A model generated the notes under the pieces. The model was not told the DNA's origin. It saw nothing but the letters and a program-made list of their open reading frames with translations, and searched no databases. A program made the translations under genes and the position numbers. Shown here piece after piece: positions 50,726 through 59,322 of a stretch of 64,000 bases of DNA. Where the stretch lies: positions 1-64,000 of the IMG/VR virus record IMGVR_UViG_3300033146_000616; one strand, written 5' to 3'. Origin of the DNA: a virus. Numbering within the stretch: the stretch's first letter is position 1; each line of letters starts with the position of its first letter.

Positions 50726-51958
50726 TTATATTTCTTCCATATAATCCCACTTACAACGAGTTAGAACAGTTTGTTTAGTATCCTTAAAAATATCATGTGA
50801 TTTAACAGTACCAGTAATTAACAATTTAGTACCAATTTCCATCTCATCAAAATAACCAGTTTTCCAAATGAATACATTACCAGCAACATCCAACAAACGA
50901 ATAATAGTAACAACTCCATAACTCGAATCGAATCTCCAAGCCCTACAAAAACTTAATTCCAAATCTTTCAAACGCTCTTTGATATCTCCAACAAAAGTAG
51001 AAACCTGTTTAGGTGTTTTGACTTGTACTTCTTTCTCCAATTTACGTTTATAAGCACTAACGATTGAACACCCAATTCCCATATCTTTCGAAGATATAAT
51101 CTCTTTCTTCACAATAACCGCACAGTTATAAAGATAATCATTCAAGCCTGGATTGCTTAAATCAAATGAGTTCATCCATTCGATAGCATCTTTAGCTAGT
51201 TTTTTGTCAGAATCATTAATACTCTCAGAAACCTTACGTTCTGATGGAGTATAAAACATCGGATCTTTATCTAACATAGTTTCAACATGTTCGGCAGTTG
51301 AAGCCTCACCAGTATTCCAAACTTCACCTTTTGAAATCCAACCATGTACCCGAATTTCGGCTGAGGTATAAATCAATACATCTTCGATTGAATGTTCTAA
51401 TGTATATGAACCAAATGAACCTAATTCACAACGCTCTATGAATTTACCCAATAAATCAATATAAGTGGCATTACTAATAATCAACTCAGGATTATCATCA
51501 CCTAAAAAATCTTTAACACATGTTGAACCTACTTGAACAGATTCAGAGGTTTGATTATTGAATAACATATATGTATTTTTACGGAAGCGATTGTGACCAC
51601 AGTGCTCACAAATAGGAGCTTTAGTTCTAAAATCAACATTTTCAGGATAGTCAGGATTCATTCGAACAGTGTTGTATGAGATTTCATTTTCAACAACACG
51701 AGAATGCTCAAGTGAAGCAACTAAATTCCAACCTGAATAGACTGGTAATTTACCAAAAACTTGTACTTCAACAAAGCGGATATCCAGTTCGATTTTTTGT
51801 TCTGAATTTTCTTGATAAATCTTACGGATTTCATATACGGATTCGTTCACGACAAAAACTGGAGCTTCAAAGCCTAATTTCTTAGCTTTACGTTCGATTT
51901 TTTTGAATTCAGATTTGAGGATATCTATTTTTTGAGCTGGAACGAAAAATGTTGACAT
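50726..51958 (-). CDS. Conserved early protein with a zinc finger and a C-terminal OB-like domain
   Basis: 410 aa. Middle: APICEHCGHNRFRKNTYMLF followed by VQVGSTCVKDFLGD, a C-x2-C...C zinc site seen in a widespread phage protein. C-terminal segment GYFDEMEIGTKLLITGTVKSHDIFKD looks like an OB-fold tail. Preceded by its own early promoter and placed upstream of the clamp. Probably a nucleic-acid-binding early protein; family name not certain. Confidence 0.72.
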   Translation of the reverse strand: MSTFFVPAQKIDILKSEFKKIERKAKKLGFEAPVFVVNESVYEIRKIYQENSEQKIELDIRFVEVQVFGKLPVYSGWNLVASLEHSRVVENEISYNTVRMNPDYPENVDFRTKAPICEHCGHNRFRKNTYMLFNNQTSESVQVGSTCVKDFLGDDNPELIISNATYIDLLGKFIERCELGSFGSYTLEHSIEDVLIYTSAEIRVHGWISKGEVWNTGEASTAEHVETMLDKDPMFYTPSERKVSESINDSDKKLAKDAIEWMNSFDLSNPGLNDYLYNCAVIVKKEIISSKDMGIGCSIVSAYKRKLEKEVQVKTPKQVSTFVGDIKERLKDLELSFCRAWRFDSSYGVVTIIRLLDVAGNVFIWKTGYFDEMEIGTKLLITGTVKSHDIFKDTKQTVLTRCKWDYMEEI

Positions 51959-51993
51959 TTGAACTCCTTTAACGTCTCTGTTAATGTATAAAC

Positions 51994-52022
51994 ATTATAA
52001 CAAATCAGAGTCCAAATGTCAA
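51994..52022 (-). promoter_or_regulatory. Early promoter
   Basis: Minus strand TTGACA (52022-52017), 17-bp spacer, TATAAT (51999-51994), 36 nt before the gene at 51958. Confidence 0.82.
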
Positions 52023-52034
52023 CCGAATTCTTAC

Positions 52035-52349
52035 TTATTTTTCCATCTCGATAGATTCTAAATCGTCATTGAATGAATACAACATGAATTTGGAATATTC
52101 AGGATATTTATCTAACGTAGGACCGATAATCATTGCGGCTCGATTATGTGTTTCAGTCCAGAGAATCGTTCTCCGCATATCTTCTAACTCCAAATACGTG
52201 ATATACTTGGGAAAATACATAAACATAGCAGAAGTAAATATAACAGTGATGAAGAATCCAGAAAGTAACCCACCTAACACATGCCAAATTTTAATCCTCT
52301 CCAATAAATCTTCATCAATCATGCTAAATATTGAACTAAAATTAAACAT
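52035..52349 (-). CDS. Small membrane protein, 104 aa
   Basis: 104 aa with one membrane helix (LGGLLSGFFITVIFTSAMFMYF, about 26-47) and a helical C-terminal domain. Not recognised. One base separates it from the zinc-ribbon gene. Confidence 0.66.
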   Translation of the reverse strand: MFNFSSIFSMIDEDLLERIKIWHVLGGLLSGFFITVIFTSAMFMYFPKYITYLELEDMRRTILWTETHNRAAMIIGPTLDKYPEYSKFMLYSFNDDLESIEMEK

Positions 52350-52350
52350 A

Positions 52351-52614
52351 TTATTCCTTCTTCTCTAGCGATATTTCAACATATCCAACCAAATCACATA
52401 CACCAACATATTCAACTCGTTTATTATACACAACATCGGTATTTGGAATATTAAATCCATATGTACCAACAACATCACAAATATGAGTTGTGACATTTTC
52501 AAAACATTCAACGTCTTCAACAGTCTTACCGATAATTGTTTCGATATAGTAACTATCCCCACATGCTCGACATTTGTATCTTGGATGAAATTTTATTTCT
52601 TGCATCGTTCCCAA
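52351..52614 (-). CDS. Small protein with an N-terminal CxxC motif, 87 aa
   Basis: 87 aa: YKCRACGDSYYIETIIGKT then a beta-rich body (EYVGVCDLVGYVEISLEKKE). Other cysteines (C43, C54 approx.) could complete a zinc site. Overlaps the nucleotidyltransferase stop by 22 nt. Not recognised. Confidence 0.66.
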   Translation of the reverse strand: MGTMQEIKFHPRYKCRACGDSYYIETIIGKTVEDVECFENVTTHICDVVGTYGFNIPNTDVVYNKRVEYVGVCDLVGYVEISLEKKE

Positions 52615-53567
52615 CTTTCTTCCACTAATTCAATTAGCAGATCTTCAATTTTTTGTGTTTGTGGTTCATCAGGCAAATCAGAGTTCTCCAATGATAATTT
52701 TAACTCAGAATCTAAATCACGAGCCATTTCTAAAATATCATCAATATCATATTTGCCCTGCTTAACATCCAAAATCAATTCACGTTCCTTTAATGGAAAT
52801 TGAATTTCTGATGTCTCTAATAATTCTTTGCCTTCACATAATAAACGGATTAGATTAGAAGCAAATTTAGTGTCATAACCATGCTTAGAAACAAAGTCAT
52901 CATAACGTCCTGAGAATTTAGATCTTCTATCTTCTAATTTCCGTAATGCTTGTTTGATTGTTTCGTTCTTCTGAATACTGGTATCACCGATTCTAATGTG
53001 AATACCAGTATCTTCAATATTTTTAAATATCCCAGATTTTATTAGGAAATTCTTATATTGAACAACATAATTTCTCGAAGGATCACCCAAAGATTTGAAA
53101 AAATCAATACCAGCGATGATATCAGCCATATTATCACGCTTAACAATCATTTTAGATTTCTGAGATAATGAATATCCAATGAATTTTTTGTATAAGCCCT
53201 TATGAGGAAACAAATGTCGATTCTCTAATAATTTCTTTCCTAATGGACTAGCGAATATAATATTATCTTGATTAATAAACAATTGTTCGATGATATTTGG
53301 GTTATTATCAGTGGCGAGTTTGATGAACTTTCTCAACTCATAGAATTTACGGTCGACAGCTTCAGGGGCATTTCTACCATTTTCTTTCTTGACAACAGTA
53401 GAAAAATCCACTTCCGCAATATTAGATAAACCAATATAGTATTCTTTAGGCGCAATGAAAATACCACAAAGATCTAAATCGGAGTTTTCAGTATTAGTTC
53501 CATAGAGATGTGAGCCAACTCTATATTCAAGAATTTCGTGTTTCAGTGCTAAATTTTTTGAGTTCAT
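52593..53567 (-). CDS. RlaP/YcgL-type nucleotidyltransferase
   Basis: 324 aa. N-terminal minimal-nucleotidyltransferase site YRVGSHLYGTNTENSDLDLCG (G-S-x2-Y-G-T, D-x-D), then FYELRKFIKLATDNNPNIIEQLF, a hallmark of the COG3541/RlaP family, often linked to RNA repair. The helical C-terminal half fits. Substrate unknown. It begins within the 3' end of the small gene at 53527-53733. Confidence 0.85.
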   Translation of the reverse strand: MNSKNLALKHEILEYRVGSHLYGTNTENSDLDLCGIFIAPKEYYIGLSNIAEVDFSTVVKKENGRNAPEAVDRKFYELRKFIKLATDNNPNIIEQLFINQDNIIFASPLGKKLLENRHLFPHKGLYKKFIGYSLSQKSKMIVKRDNMADIIAGIDFFKSLGDPSRNYVVQYKNFLIKSGIFKNIEDTGIHIRIGDTSIQKNETIKQALRKLEDRRSKFSGRYDDFVSKHGYDTKFASNLIRLLCEGKELLETSEIQFPLKERELILDVKQGKYDIDDILEMARDLDSELKLSLENSDLPDEPQTQKIEDLLIELVEESWERCKK

Positions 53568-53733
53568 TAGTTTTCCATTCTATATTAGCCTTCAATACTT
53601 CAGTTCCAGTAGCAAAACAAATAGGTTTAATTAATCGACCTAACCATGTTCGTGTTACTTTCACTCTCTCAGCAGATTCTGGATGCCACAAATAAGCCGT
53701 TTTCTTATTCAAGATGAAGTGTATAAATTTCAT
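53527..53733 (-). CDS. Small hypothetical protein, 68 aa
   Basis: 68 aa: MKFIHFILNKKTAYLWHPESAERVKV. Basic, no motif recognised. It overlaps the RlaP-like gene by 41 nt and shares a base with the upstream stop (53733). Confidence 0.6.
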   Translation of the reverse strand: MKFIHFILNKKTAYLWHPESAERVKVTRTWLGRLIKPICFATGTEVLKANIEWKTNELKKFSTETRNS

Positions 53734-54056
53734 TAGATCCTCTTTATAGCGTCCAATGCTATAGTTCGCATATCCTCTAAATGATTTTGTGTTGCTTTTA
53801 ATGCTCCTGCTGAACCTGAACCCTCTGATGGCCTAACTCCAGCATCCCATAAATCATCCATTAAAACTTGAGTATCTGTTCGATTGAGACTAAAAAGTGG
53901 TTCAATAATACAACCAGGCTCGACTGATATGATTTCGACAGAATCAATAATCAACATATTATTTGAATCTCTAGGTTTCTTCATTACCATGATGTCATAA
54001 CCACCACCCCAAGGTCCTCTTTGAAGTCTAATCTTAAAATCATCTAATTCATTCAT
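53733..54056 (-). CDS. Conserved hypothetical phage protein, 107 aa
   Basis: 107 aa: RGPWGGGYDIMVMKKPRDS and LMDDLWDAGVRPSEGSGSAGALKATQNHLEDMR. This combination appears in small conserved phage proteins of unknown function. No catalytic motif. Lies 9 nt from the leader-bearing gene upstream. Confidence 0.68.
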   Translation of the reverse strand: MNELDDFKIRLQRGPWGGGYDIMVMKKPRDSNNMLIIDSVEIISVEPGCIIEPLFSLNRTDTQVLMDDLWDAGVRPSEGSGSAGALKATQNHLEDMRTIALDAIKRI

Positions 54057-54065
54057 TTTGATCCT

Positions 54066-54677
54066 TTATTCGATAATGTTACCTAATGTTCCAATCATTA
54101 CTTTCGCATGAACTTCTCCAGAAATCACTCGACCATAGATAAACTCTTTATATGGTTTATTAGCAGGGTCTAAAGGATTCAAACCAGCATCACTCAATTC
54201 TTTTTGAGGAATATCTTTAAGTGGAGTAATCTCTTTTTTCAAATGATTACCCGCTGTAGCTGGTTTAACCATGAAAGAAATCAAATCTTTTTGATCTAAC
54301 AACTTTCTAAGGAATCCCCATGAAGCTTTAGAGACTTCAAAATATCCCCGTTGTGGTTCTTGTTTGAAAGTGTTAGCTAAAGCTTTTTTAGCATCTTTCG
54401 AACCATCGGAACAAGTAGCAACACGTTTACGTCCAGCTTTATCTTTATACATCAAAGCGGCAATAACTTTACCATTTTTCTTAATAATTTTCCAGAAGGG
54501 AATGGTTTTGATCATATCTTCTTTAGAGCCAAAACCAGACCCTTTCATTCCACCAACGCCTTCATAAGACTTTTGAATCATATCCCAAACTTGCTGGGCG
54601 TATTCACGTTTTAGTTCTTCGTCTTTTTGGAATAGGTTAATATATTTTTCGGTCAAGAAGCTTTTAAAATTATCCAT
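54066..54677 (-). CDS. Leader-bearing conserved protein, 203 aa
   Basis: 203 aa. Start MDNFKSFLTEKYINL looks like the capsid leader with an L-T-E site. The body (QVWDMIQKSYEGVGGMKGSG, PFWKIIKKNGKVIAALMYKD, KRVATCSDGSKDAKKALANTF) is a conserved domain I recognise from T4-like phages. Its function is unknown; the layout is acetyltransferase-like. Its own late box at 54718-54725 sets it apart from the early genes around it. Confidence 0.74.
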   Translation of the reverse strand: MDNFKSFLTEKYINLFQKDEELKREYAQQVWDMIQKSYEGVGGMKGSGFGSKEDMIKTIPFWKIIKKNGKVIAALMYKDKAGRKRVATCSDGSKDAKKALANTFKQEPQRGYFEVSKASWGFLRKLLDQKDLISFMVKPATAGNHLKKEITPLKDIPQKELSDAGLNPLDPANKPYKEFIYGRVISGEVHAKVMIGTLGNIIE

Positions 54678-54691
54678 TTGAAATACCTTTA

Positions 54692-55243
54692 TTAAATAAA
54701 ATCGTAACTGATAAAGGTATTTATATGTTTAACAACTTGTTCCATATGCTCAGGCGTGAAAGAATGAGTTCCACCTTCATATACAATCTTGAACATACAT
54801 TTGATTCGGGTTTCATTATCAACTTGATTAACAACTTCATCACCCAATTCGAGAAACAATCCACCATTAAAATGAACTGATTCGAATCCTACTGGATTAA
54901 TCGCTCTCAGTTTATCGGTGAAATCAACAGGAACATTTGTTTGGATTGATTCGTCACGATAATTTTTCATTGTTTTGCCGTTAACGGCTTTCAATGTTTT
55001 ATAAGGTTCTAATGAAGGGTTAATCATGAAGATAGTTAAAGTTGGGTCAATATGGTATAACACTAAAGCGAAATACGCACCGATTGATTTCCCAACAATG
55101 TATTTGACATCATTTTCTTTGATAAATTTTGTTAGTCTCTCCACCGTTGAATCGACATTAGAATAATCTAATTGGATAGTCAACCAATCATCGGAATGGT
55201 TAACAGGACCCGAATTAAAGCCGTGTAAAAATAAAGTATTCAT
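54692..55243 (-). CDS. YqiA-like alpha/beta-hydrolase (esterase)
   Basis: About 183 aa from the second Met (MNTLFLHGFNSGP). Features: LHGFNSGP oxyanion loop, nucleophile elbow YIVGKSIGAYFALVLYH (G-x-S-x-G), late Asp (LELGDEVV) and final His (GGTHSFTP). Family YqiA/UPF0227; substrate unknown. Early promoter just upstream. Confidence 0.85.
   Translation of the reverse strand: MNTLFLHGFNSGPVNHSDDWLTIQLDYSNVDSTVERLTKFIKENDVKYIVGKSIGAYFALVLYHIDPTLTIFMINPSLEPYKTLKAVNGKTMKNYRDESIQTNVPVDFTDKLRAINPVGFESVHFNGGLFLELGDEVVNQVDNETRIKCMFKIVYEGGTHSFTPEHMEQVVKHINTFISYDFI
54718..54725 (-). promoter_or_regulatory. Late promoter TATAAATA for the leader-bearing gene
   Basis: Exact late box inside the 3' end of the esterase gene, 41 nt upstream of the start at 54677. 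Confidence 0.65.
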
Positions 55244-55266
55244 AATTAACCCTTTCATCTATAAAC

Positions 55267-55295
55267 AGTATACAATATATTCGTATAGAAGTCAA
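55267..55295 (-). promoter_or_regulatory. Early promoter for the esterase gene
   Basis: Minus strand TTGACT (55295-55290), 17-bp spacer, TATACT (55272-55267). Confidence 0.75.
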
Positions 55296-55303
55296 GAAAA
55301 AAA

Positions 55304-55615
55304 TTAAAAATCTGAAGTTGGAGGAGAATAATTAGGTTGGTCTAATTGAATACCCGCTTCTTTCAATTGTTCTTGAAATTCTGTTTCTAATAGAGCAGTA
55401 TCAGCAGAAGTATCAACCAATTTACCTTCTGCTTTCAATTTAGCTTGACGAGCTTTACCCTCTTTGATAATACGAGCATGTTCCCTTTTAGCGAAGGCAT
55501 CTAGGTAACGCCGAGCTTTACGTTTAGTCCAACCTTTTTCCATAACGAATTGGTTAACTAAGTTATTATATCGTTCTTCTGGTGATTCTTGAGGTGCTTG
55601 ATTTTCGTCGTTCAT
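55304..55615 (-). CDS. Small helical protein, 103 aa
   Basis: 103 aa, charged and helical: NNLVNQFVMEKGWTKRKARRYLDAFAKREH. The helix with WTKRKARRYLDAF could be DNA- or protein-binding. Not recognised. Confidence 0.66.
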   Translation of the reverse strand: MNDENQAPQESPEERYNNLVNQFVMEKGWTKRKARRYLDAFAKREHARIIKEGKARQAKLKAEGKLVDTSADTALLETEFQEQLKEAGIQLDQPNYSPPTSDF

Positions 55616-55627
55616 TTTTGAATTCCT

Positions 55628-56191
55628 TTATTTGGTAAAGATGCTTTCATTAAAGTATTTTCTTGATTTATTTATTATAAATATATGATTAATATTCTCC
55701 GTATATGATTTTTGAAGTTCAAATTTCTGGAGATGTTTCTGAAGAACTTTATTTAATATTTTTTCATATAATCCTAGACGTGTTGGTTCAAATTTGATTT
55801 TAAGAGGACCAGAATATTTCTTCAAAAATATTACTATTTGGTTTAGTGTAGTAGCAAAAGCTTTTTGAGAAGATTTACCTAAACTAAATGTTTGTTTAGC
55901 TCCATCACCATCGCTTAAATTCATTAAATGGACTTCTTTCATTCCTTGGACAACCATAAAAATAATTAGAAATTCATCTTTTTCAGTAAACACAAATCCA
56001 TTCAAGAAATGATATTTCTTCAAGATATCAGAATATTCTTTAATATCTTGAGCATTAACGATATTAGCTTCAATATATCTATCTAAAATTAATTCTCTAA
56101 TCTTGGATGGCACGACACGTTTAACTTTGGATAAATATTTCAAATCGAAGGATTCATTTAAATTATTTAAGAACTCTCTGAATTCTTTCAT
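55628..56191 (-). CDS. Leader-like hypothetical protein, 187 aa
   Basis: About 187 aa from the ATG at 56191 (MKEFREFLNNLNES), chosen because AAGGT precedes it and the longer form would overlap the kinase gene. The start resembles the capsid leader but the L-x-E site is replaced by FLNN/LNE. The body (KYHFLNGFVFTEKDEFLIIF) is not recognised. Confidence 0.65.
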   Translation of the reverse strand: MKEFREFLNNLNESFDLKYLSKVKRVVPSKIRELILDRYIEANIVNAQDIKEYSDILKKYHFLNGFVFTEKDEFLIIFMVVQGMKEVHLMNLSDGDGAKQTFSLGKSSQKAFATTLNQIVIFLKKYSGPLKIKFEPTRLGLYEKILNKVLQKHLQKFELQKSYTENINHIFIINKSRKYFNESIFTK

Positions 56192-56204
56192 GACAGAAAT
56201 ACCT

Positions 56205-56648
56205 TTATTCGAAAAAATATGTATCGTCGTAACTCTCGGTATAATACTTGATAAACGACTCAGTGCTAACATCTTGAAAAATTGATTTCATAGAATCTAA
56301 AACTTCCTGAGGTACATTATGGACTGAACCAAAATCCCCCTCACAAGTACGGATTTCAAAATCCACTTCGAATCTTTTAGCAATCTCATAATATGGTATG
56401 ATAGATTGATTTGTGATAAACGTATTAGCGACAAATACAGATTTACCTTGATTGAGGAAATAAGGAACTTGAGATTGACACCAATTGTGAGCGTCACTAG
56501 CTAATTCACCATGATAACAATATTCACCATTTATCATATGAAATTGGTCAGCTTCGACAACAACATCATTTAATAAACGGGTATTTTCAGCAAAAGTGGA
56601 TTTCCCTGACCCTGGCAATCCCCTCACGATTAATATACGTTGTTTCAT
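56205..56648 (-). CDS. P-loop kinase-like protein
   Basis: 147 aa. Walker A ILIVRGLPGSGKSTFAENTR at residues 5-24, then VVEADQFHM and GKSVFVANTFITNQSI. It matches the polynucleotide-kinase-like AAA_33/NEDD4BP2-type P-loop fold. With the RlaP-like enzyme nearby it may belong to nucleic-acid repair. Substrate unproven. Confidence 0.82.
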   Translation of the reverse strand: MKQRILIVRGLPGSGKSTFAENTRLLNDVVVEADQFHMINGEYCYHGELASDAHNWCQSQVPYFLNQGKSVFVANTFITNQSIIPYYEIAKRFEVDFEIRTCEGDFGSVHNVPQEVLDSMKSIFQDVSTESFIKYYTESYDDTYFFE

Positions 56649-56659
56649 ATTTTTTCTCC

Positions 56660-56794
56660 TTATTTACAAAAAACCATAACACACAAAACATAGCCAGTTA
56701 TAGCAATAGCTAGAATTCCCAATCCATCCGCAACTGAAGCAACAAACGAATGGGATTTAGTAACATACGATTTAGTATTTTTAAAATCTTTCAT
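56660..56794 (-). CDS. Very small membrane protein, 44 aa
   Basis: 44 aa: MKDFKNTKSYVTKSHSFVAS then a membrane helix GLGILAIAITGYVLCVMVF. The ATG overlaps the previous stop (TAATG). Short but well placed, with no gap to its neighbours. Function unknown. Confidence 0.6.
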   Translation of the reverse strand: MKDFKNTKSYVTKSHSFVASVADGLGILAIAITGYVLCVMVFCK

Positions 56795-57159
56795 TATTTA
56801 GCTCCAGCAAAAATGTAAGGTTTATTCCATTTACCAACATTGATATCGGTATACCAACCAATGTCAAAATAATCAGTCATAATATCTGAATTATTGTGAT
56901 TTCCGATCATCATAGCATCATGAACTTCGGTTAGAAATTTCAGAACTTTACCAGACCAATGACTTTCAATCCAGTAGACATTAACTGATGTATAAGTTTC
57001 ATTCTCTTTGAGGTCGAAATCAAACTCACTTGATTTGATATTCAAAACCAAAGTAGAATGGTTATAGACAGCTAAAGAAGCTTTAACATTATACTTCTTA
57101 CAGATTGCTTTAATCTTAGGTGCTAATTCTTTTTTGTGATCTTGTGACATATAAGCCAT
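56794..57159 (-). CDS. Conserved hypothetical phage protein, 121 aa
   Basis: 121 aa: MAYMSQDHKKELAPKIKAIC, STLVLNIKSSEFDF and DIMTDYFDIGWYTDINVGKW. This pattern is a widely shared phage/plasmid protein of unknown function. Early promoter 51 nt upstream. Confidence 0.8.
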   Translation of the reverse strand: MAYMSQDHKKELAPKIKAICKKYNVKASLAVYNHSTLVLNIKSSEFDFDLKENETYTSVNVYWIESHWSGKVLKFLTEVHDAMMIGNHNNSDIMTDYFDIGWYTDINVGKWNKPYIFAGAK

Positions 57160-57209
57160 AATGATTCTCCTTTGGAAGTTTTTAAGGTCTTTGTCTCGAC
57201 TACAAATAC

Positions 57210-57238
57210 ATTATATCAAATCCATAAAAGAAAGTCAA
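57210..57238 (-). promoter_or_regulatory. Early promoter
   Basis: Minus strand TTGACT (57238-57233), 17-bp spacer, TATAAT (57215-57210). Confidence 0.8.
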
Positions 57239-57256
57239 CTAAAAATCACTTTATTT

Positions 57257-57859
57257 TCAATTTATTTCACTTAATTTCAAAATACTTCTAATTTCTGTTG
57301 GTGTATGGTCAATCAGCAATTCATTATGTCTAATTAGATTTTCGAAGATAAATGGTCTTCCGTTAATTTTCGAATGGAATACCCCATCTTTCCCGAAAAT
57401 TGGTTTCCCTAATTTCACTTCTTTTCCGAGTGTTCCGTTGCCTGGATATCCGTCAGGACATTTATTAGAGCTAATAAGATAATAGCTTCCATCTTTTTCT
57501 TGGAAAGTAATGGAATCTTGTTCAAATTGGAGACCGAGTTTCACTAAATTTTTCTTTAGTTTTTTATCATCTTTCAAATCTACAACGAAATATGAATCTT
57601 CTTTAACATTAACAGCGTTTGGTTTCCCATAATTCTCTACATAAGTTCCAGCAATTTTAGTAACCCCATATCCTAATTGGAGTAATTTTGCTTTTAGGAT
57701 TGATGAGCGTTTTTTATTATCTTTCAGGGAAAACGCTTCGCCTTCATTACAATCTTTTGCTGAACGGAAAGCTGAGATTGTTCCGCAATCGTGTTCTTTG
57801 GTTGAATTATAAATCCGGCTGAGTGATGATTCTTTTAGCATCTCATTAAATTTTGACAT
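57257..57859 (-). CDS. Conserved early protein, DUF3293-like
   Basis: 200 aa: SRIYNSTKEHDCGTISAFRSA, LLQLGYGVTKIAGTYVENYG, DSYFVVDLKD. This set of motifs is a conserved phage protein near the DUF3293 type; function unknown. The first residues MSKFNEMLKESS loosely match the capsid leader, but this gene has an early promoter, not a late one. Confidence 0.75.
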   Translation of the reverse strand: MSKFNEMLKESSLSRIYNSTKEHDCGTISAFRSAKDCNEGEAFSLKDNKKRSSILKAKLLQLGYGVTKIAGTYVENYGKPNAVNVKEDSYFVVDLKDDKKLKKNLVKLGLQFEQDSITFQEKDGSYYLISSNKCPDGYPGNGTLGKEVKLGKPIFGKDGVFHSKINGRPFIFENLIRHNELLIDHTPTEIRSILKLSEIN

Positions 57860-57889
57860 ATTAAACTCCTTATATTATCTTCTATTTGT

Positions 57890-57918
57890 ATTATAGCAAA
57901 AGCACTTACGAATGTCAA
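57890..57918 (-). promoter_or_regulatory. Early promoter
   Basis: Minus strand TTGACA (57918-57913), 17-bp spacer, TATAAT (57895-57890). Confidence 0.84.
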
Positions 57919-57926
57919 GCAGAATA

Positions 57927-59264
57927 TTACATTTTTAATGATTTTATATCATTAATCCAGATATCATTTATTTCCTGATTTTGGATTCGGTGTAGTTCTG
58001 TTTGGACTCGTTGTATTTCTTCGAGAATTTTTTGATATTCATCTTTCGTCATTATATAGATTGGTAGCGAAATTATATAATTAAATGAATCGTTATATTT
58101 TTGGTAATCATTCTCTTTTAGGTACTCTATAATCTCTTTTTTCGTTAAATCTTTAATCTTTAATTTATTCTTAATAATTGAGTCTATGAAGCGAGCCTTA
58201 GACGTTAATCTACCCATCAAATCTTTCGTCTGCTTGATGTTAAATGATTTTCTATGCTCGTAGTAGGTTAAACGGATATCAACGAATGCTCGTAAGATTT
58301 CGAGTTCATTTTTAAATTCACGTACCTTGTTAAACTCATCCATACAAGTAAAGTTTTCAGTGACCCGCTTAATCAAATGAAACTTCTTCATGATTTGCTC
58401 AGTAGTCCTAGTCTTCGTGAAATCCCTTTTAGTCTTAATCTTAAAACGAAAATCATTAGTGCCAGGATCTGAATAATCAGTAAACGAAACAATCTCACCA
58501 GAATCCTCCAGCTTGATTAAATTAGCTGTAAATCTATCTAATGAAACCTTCGGTGGTATCTCAGTGATTTCAAAAGAAGTGAGATTTTTTTGTTCTAAAA
58601 CACCTCTTAATTCCCAAGTTGAATTTTCAATATGTTCAACTTTACCTTTGAAACCTTTGAACCAAGGTTTGATTTGTCTAAGAGGTTTATTATTGATGTA
58701 TCGGTCAATCTCTTTCTTGATGTCTTTAGAATTTCTGGGTAAGATTTTTTGTGACCAACCAGATCCAATACCATCAGAACCATTAACCAAAATCATCGGT
58801 AAAATCGGTATGAAATATCTAGGCTCTATAATGTCACCTTCAAATGTTTGTTGAACTAATAAAGGCGTATCTTCTTTATGATAAACTTTATCAAAACATT
58901 CTGATTTCCGAGTGAATATATATCTAGCTGCCGCCGCTTGTGGAAAACATCTATTACCAAATGAAGACTCAGGATATAATACATTCATATTATTGGTTCC
59001 AGTGAAATCTTGAACCATATGAACTATAACATCTTGTAAGTTAACTTCACCATGAAGATATTGTGTGAATTCAGAAGTTTTTGAAGCTAATTGTGAGACT
59101 TTAATTGGTTTCTGTATATTATTTTGTTGAACAGTATGTATGATTTTTCGTTGTGATGGTTTCAAACCATCAACATATGAAGCGACCATTCTGTATAGAT
59201 TATACACAGCGAAAACTGGAAATTCATCTTTGAAAAAATCTTGGACTTTAACTTCTTGTTTCAT
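57927..59264 (-). CDS. gp52: Type II topoisomerase medium subunit gp52 (GyrA/ParC-like)
   Basis: 445 aa (T4 gp52 442 aa). VDGLKPSQRKIIHTVQQ near residue 33, EVNLQDVIVHMVQDFTGTNN, and the DNA-cleaving Tyr in CFPQAAAARYIFTRKSECF. GSDGIGSGWSQKILPRN follows. It breaks and rejoins DNA in complex with the large subunit at 60370-62238; a methyltransferase gene lies between the two. Confidence 0.95.
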   Translation of the reverse strand: MKQEVKVQDFFKDEFPVFAVYNLYRMVASYVDGLKPSQRKIIHTVQQNNIQKPIKVSQLASKTSEFTQYLHGEVNLQDVIVHMVQDFTGTNNMNVLYPESSFGNRCFPQAAAARYIFTRKSECFDKVYHKEDTPLLVQQTFEGDIIEPRYFIPILPMILVNGSDGIGSGWSQKILPRNSKDIKKEIDRYINNKPLRQIKPWFKGFKGKVEHIENSTWELRGVLEQKNLTSFEITEIPPKVSLDRFTANLIKLEDSGEIVSFTDYSDPGTNDFRFKIKTKRDFTKTRTTEQIMKKFHLIKRVTENFTCMDEFNKVREFKNELEILRAFVDIRLTYYEHRKSFNIKQTKDLMGRLTSKARFIDSIIKNKLKIKDLTKKEIIEYLKENDYQKYNDSFNYIISLPIYIMTKDEYQKILEEIQRVQTELHRIQNQEINDIWINDIKSLKM

Positions 59265-59291
59265 TTTTAAATCCTTTGAAAAGCATATTTC

Positions 59292-59320
59292 ATTATAACA
59301 ACTTTGTTATGAATAGTCGA
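59292..59320 (-). promoter_or_regulatory. Early promoter for gp52
   Basis: Minus strand TCGACT (59320-59315), 17-bp spacer, TATAAT (59297-59292); the -35 is weaker than in the others. Confidence 0.7.
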
Positions 59321-59322
59321 GT

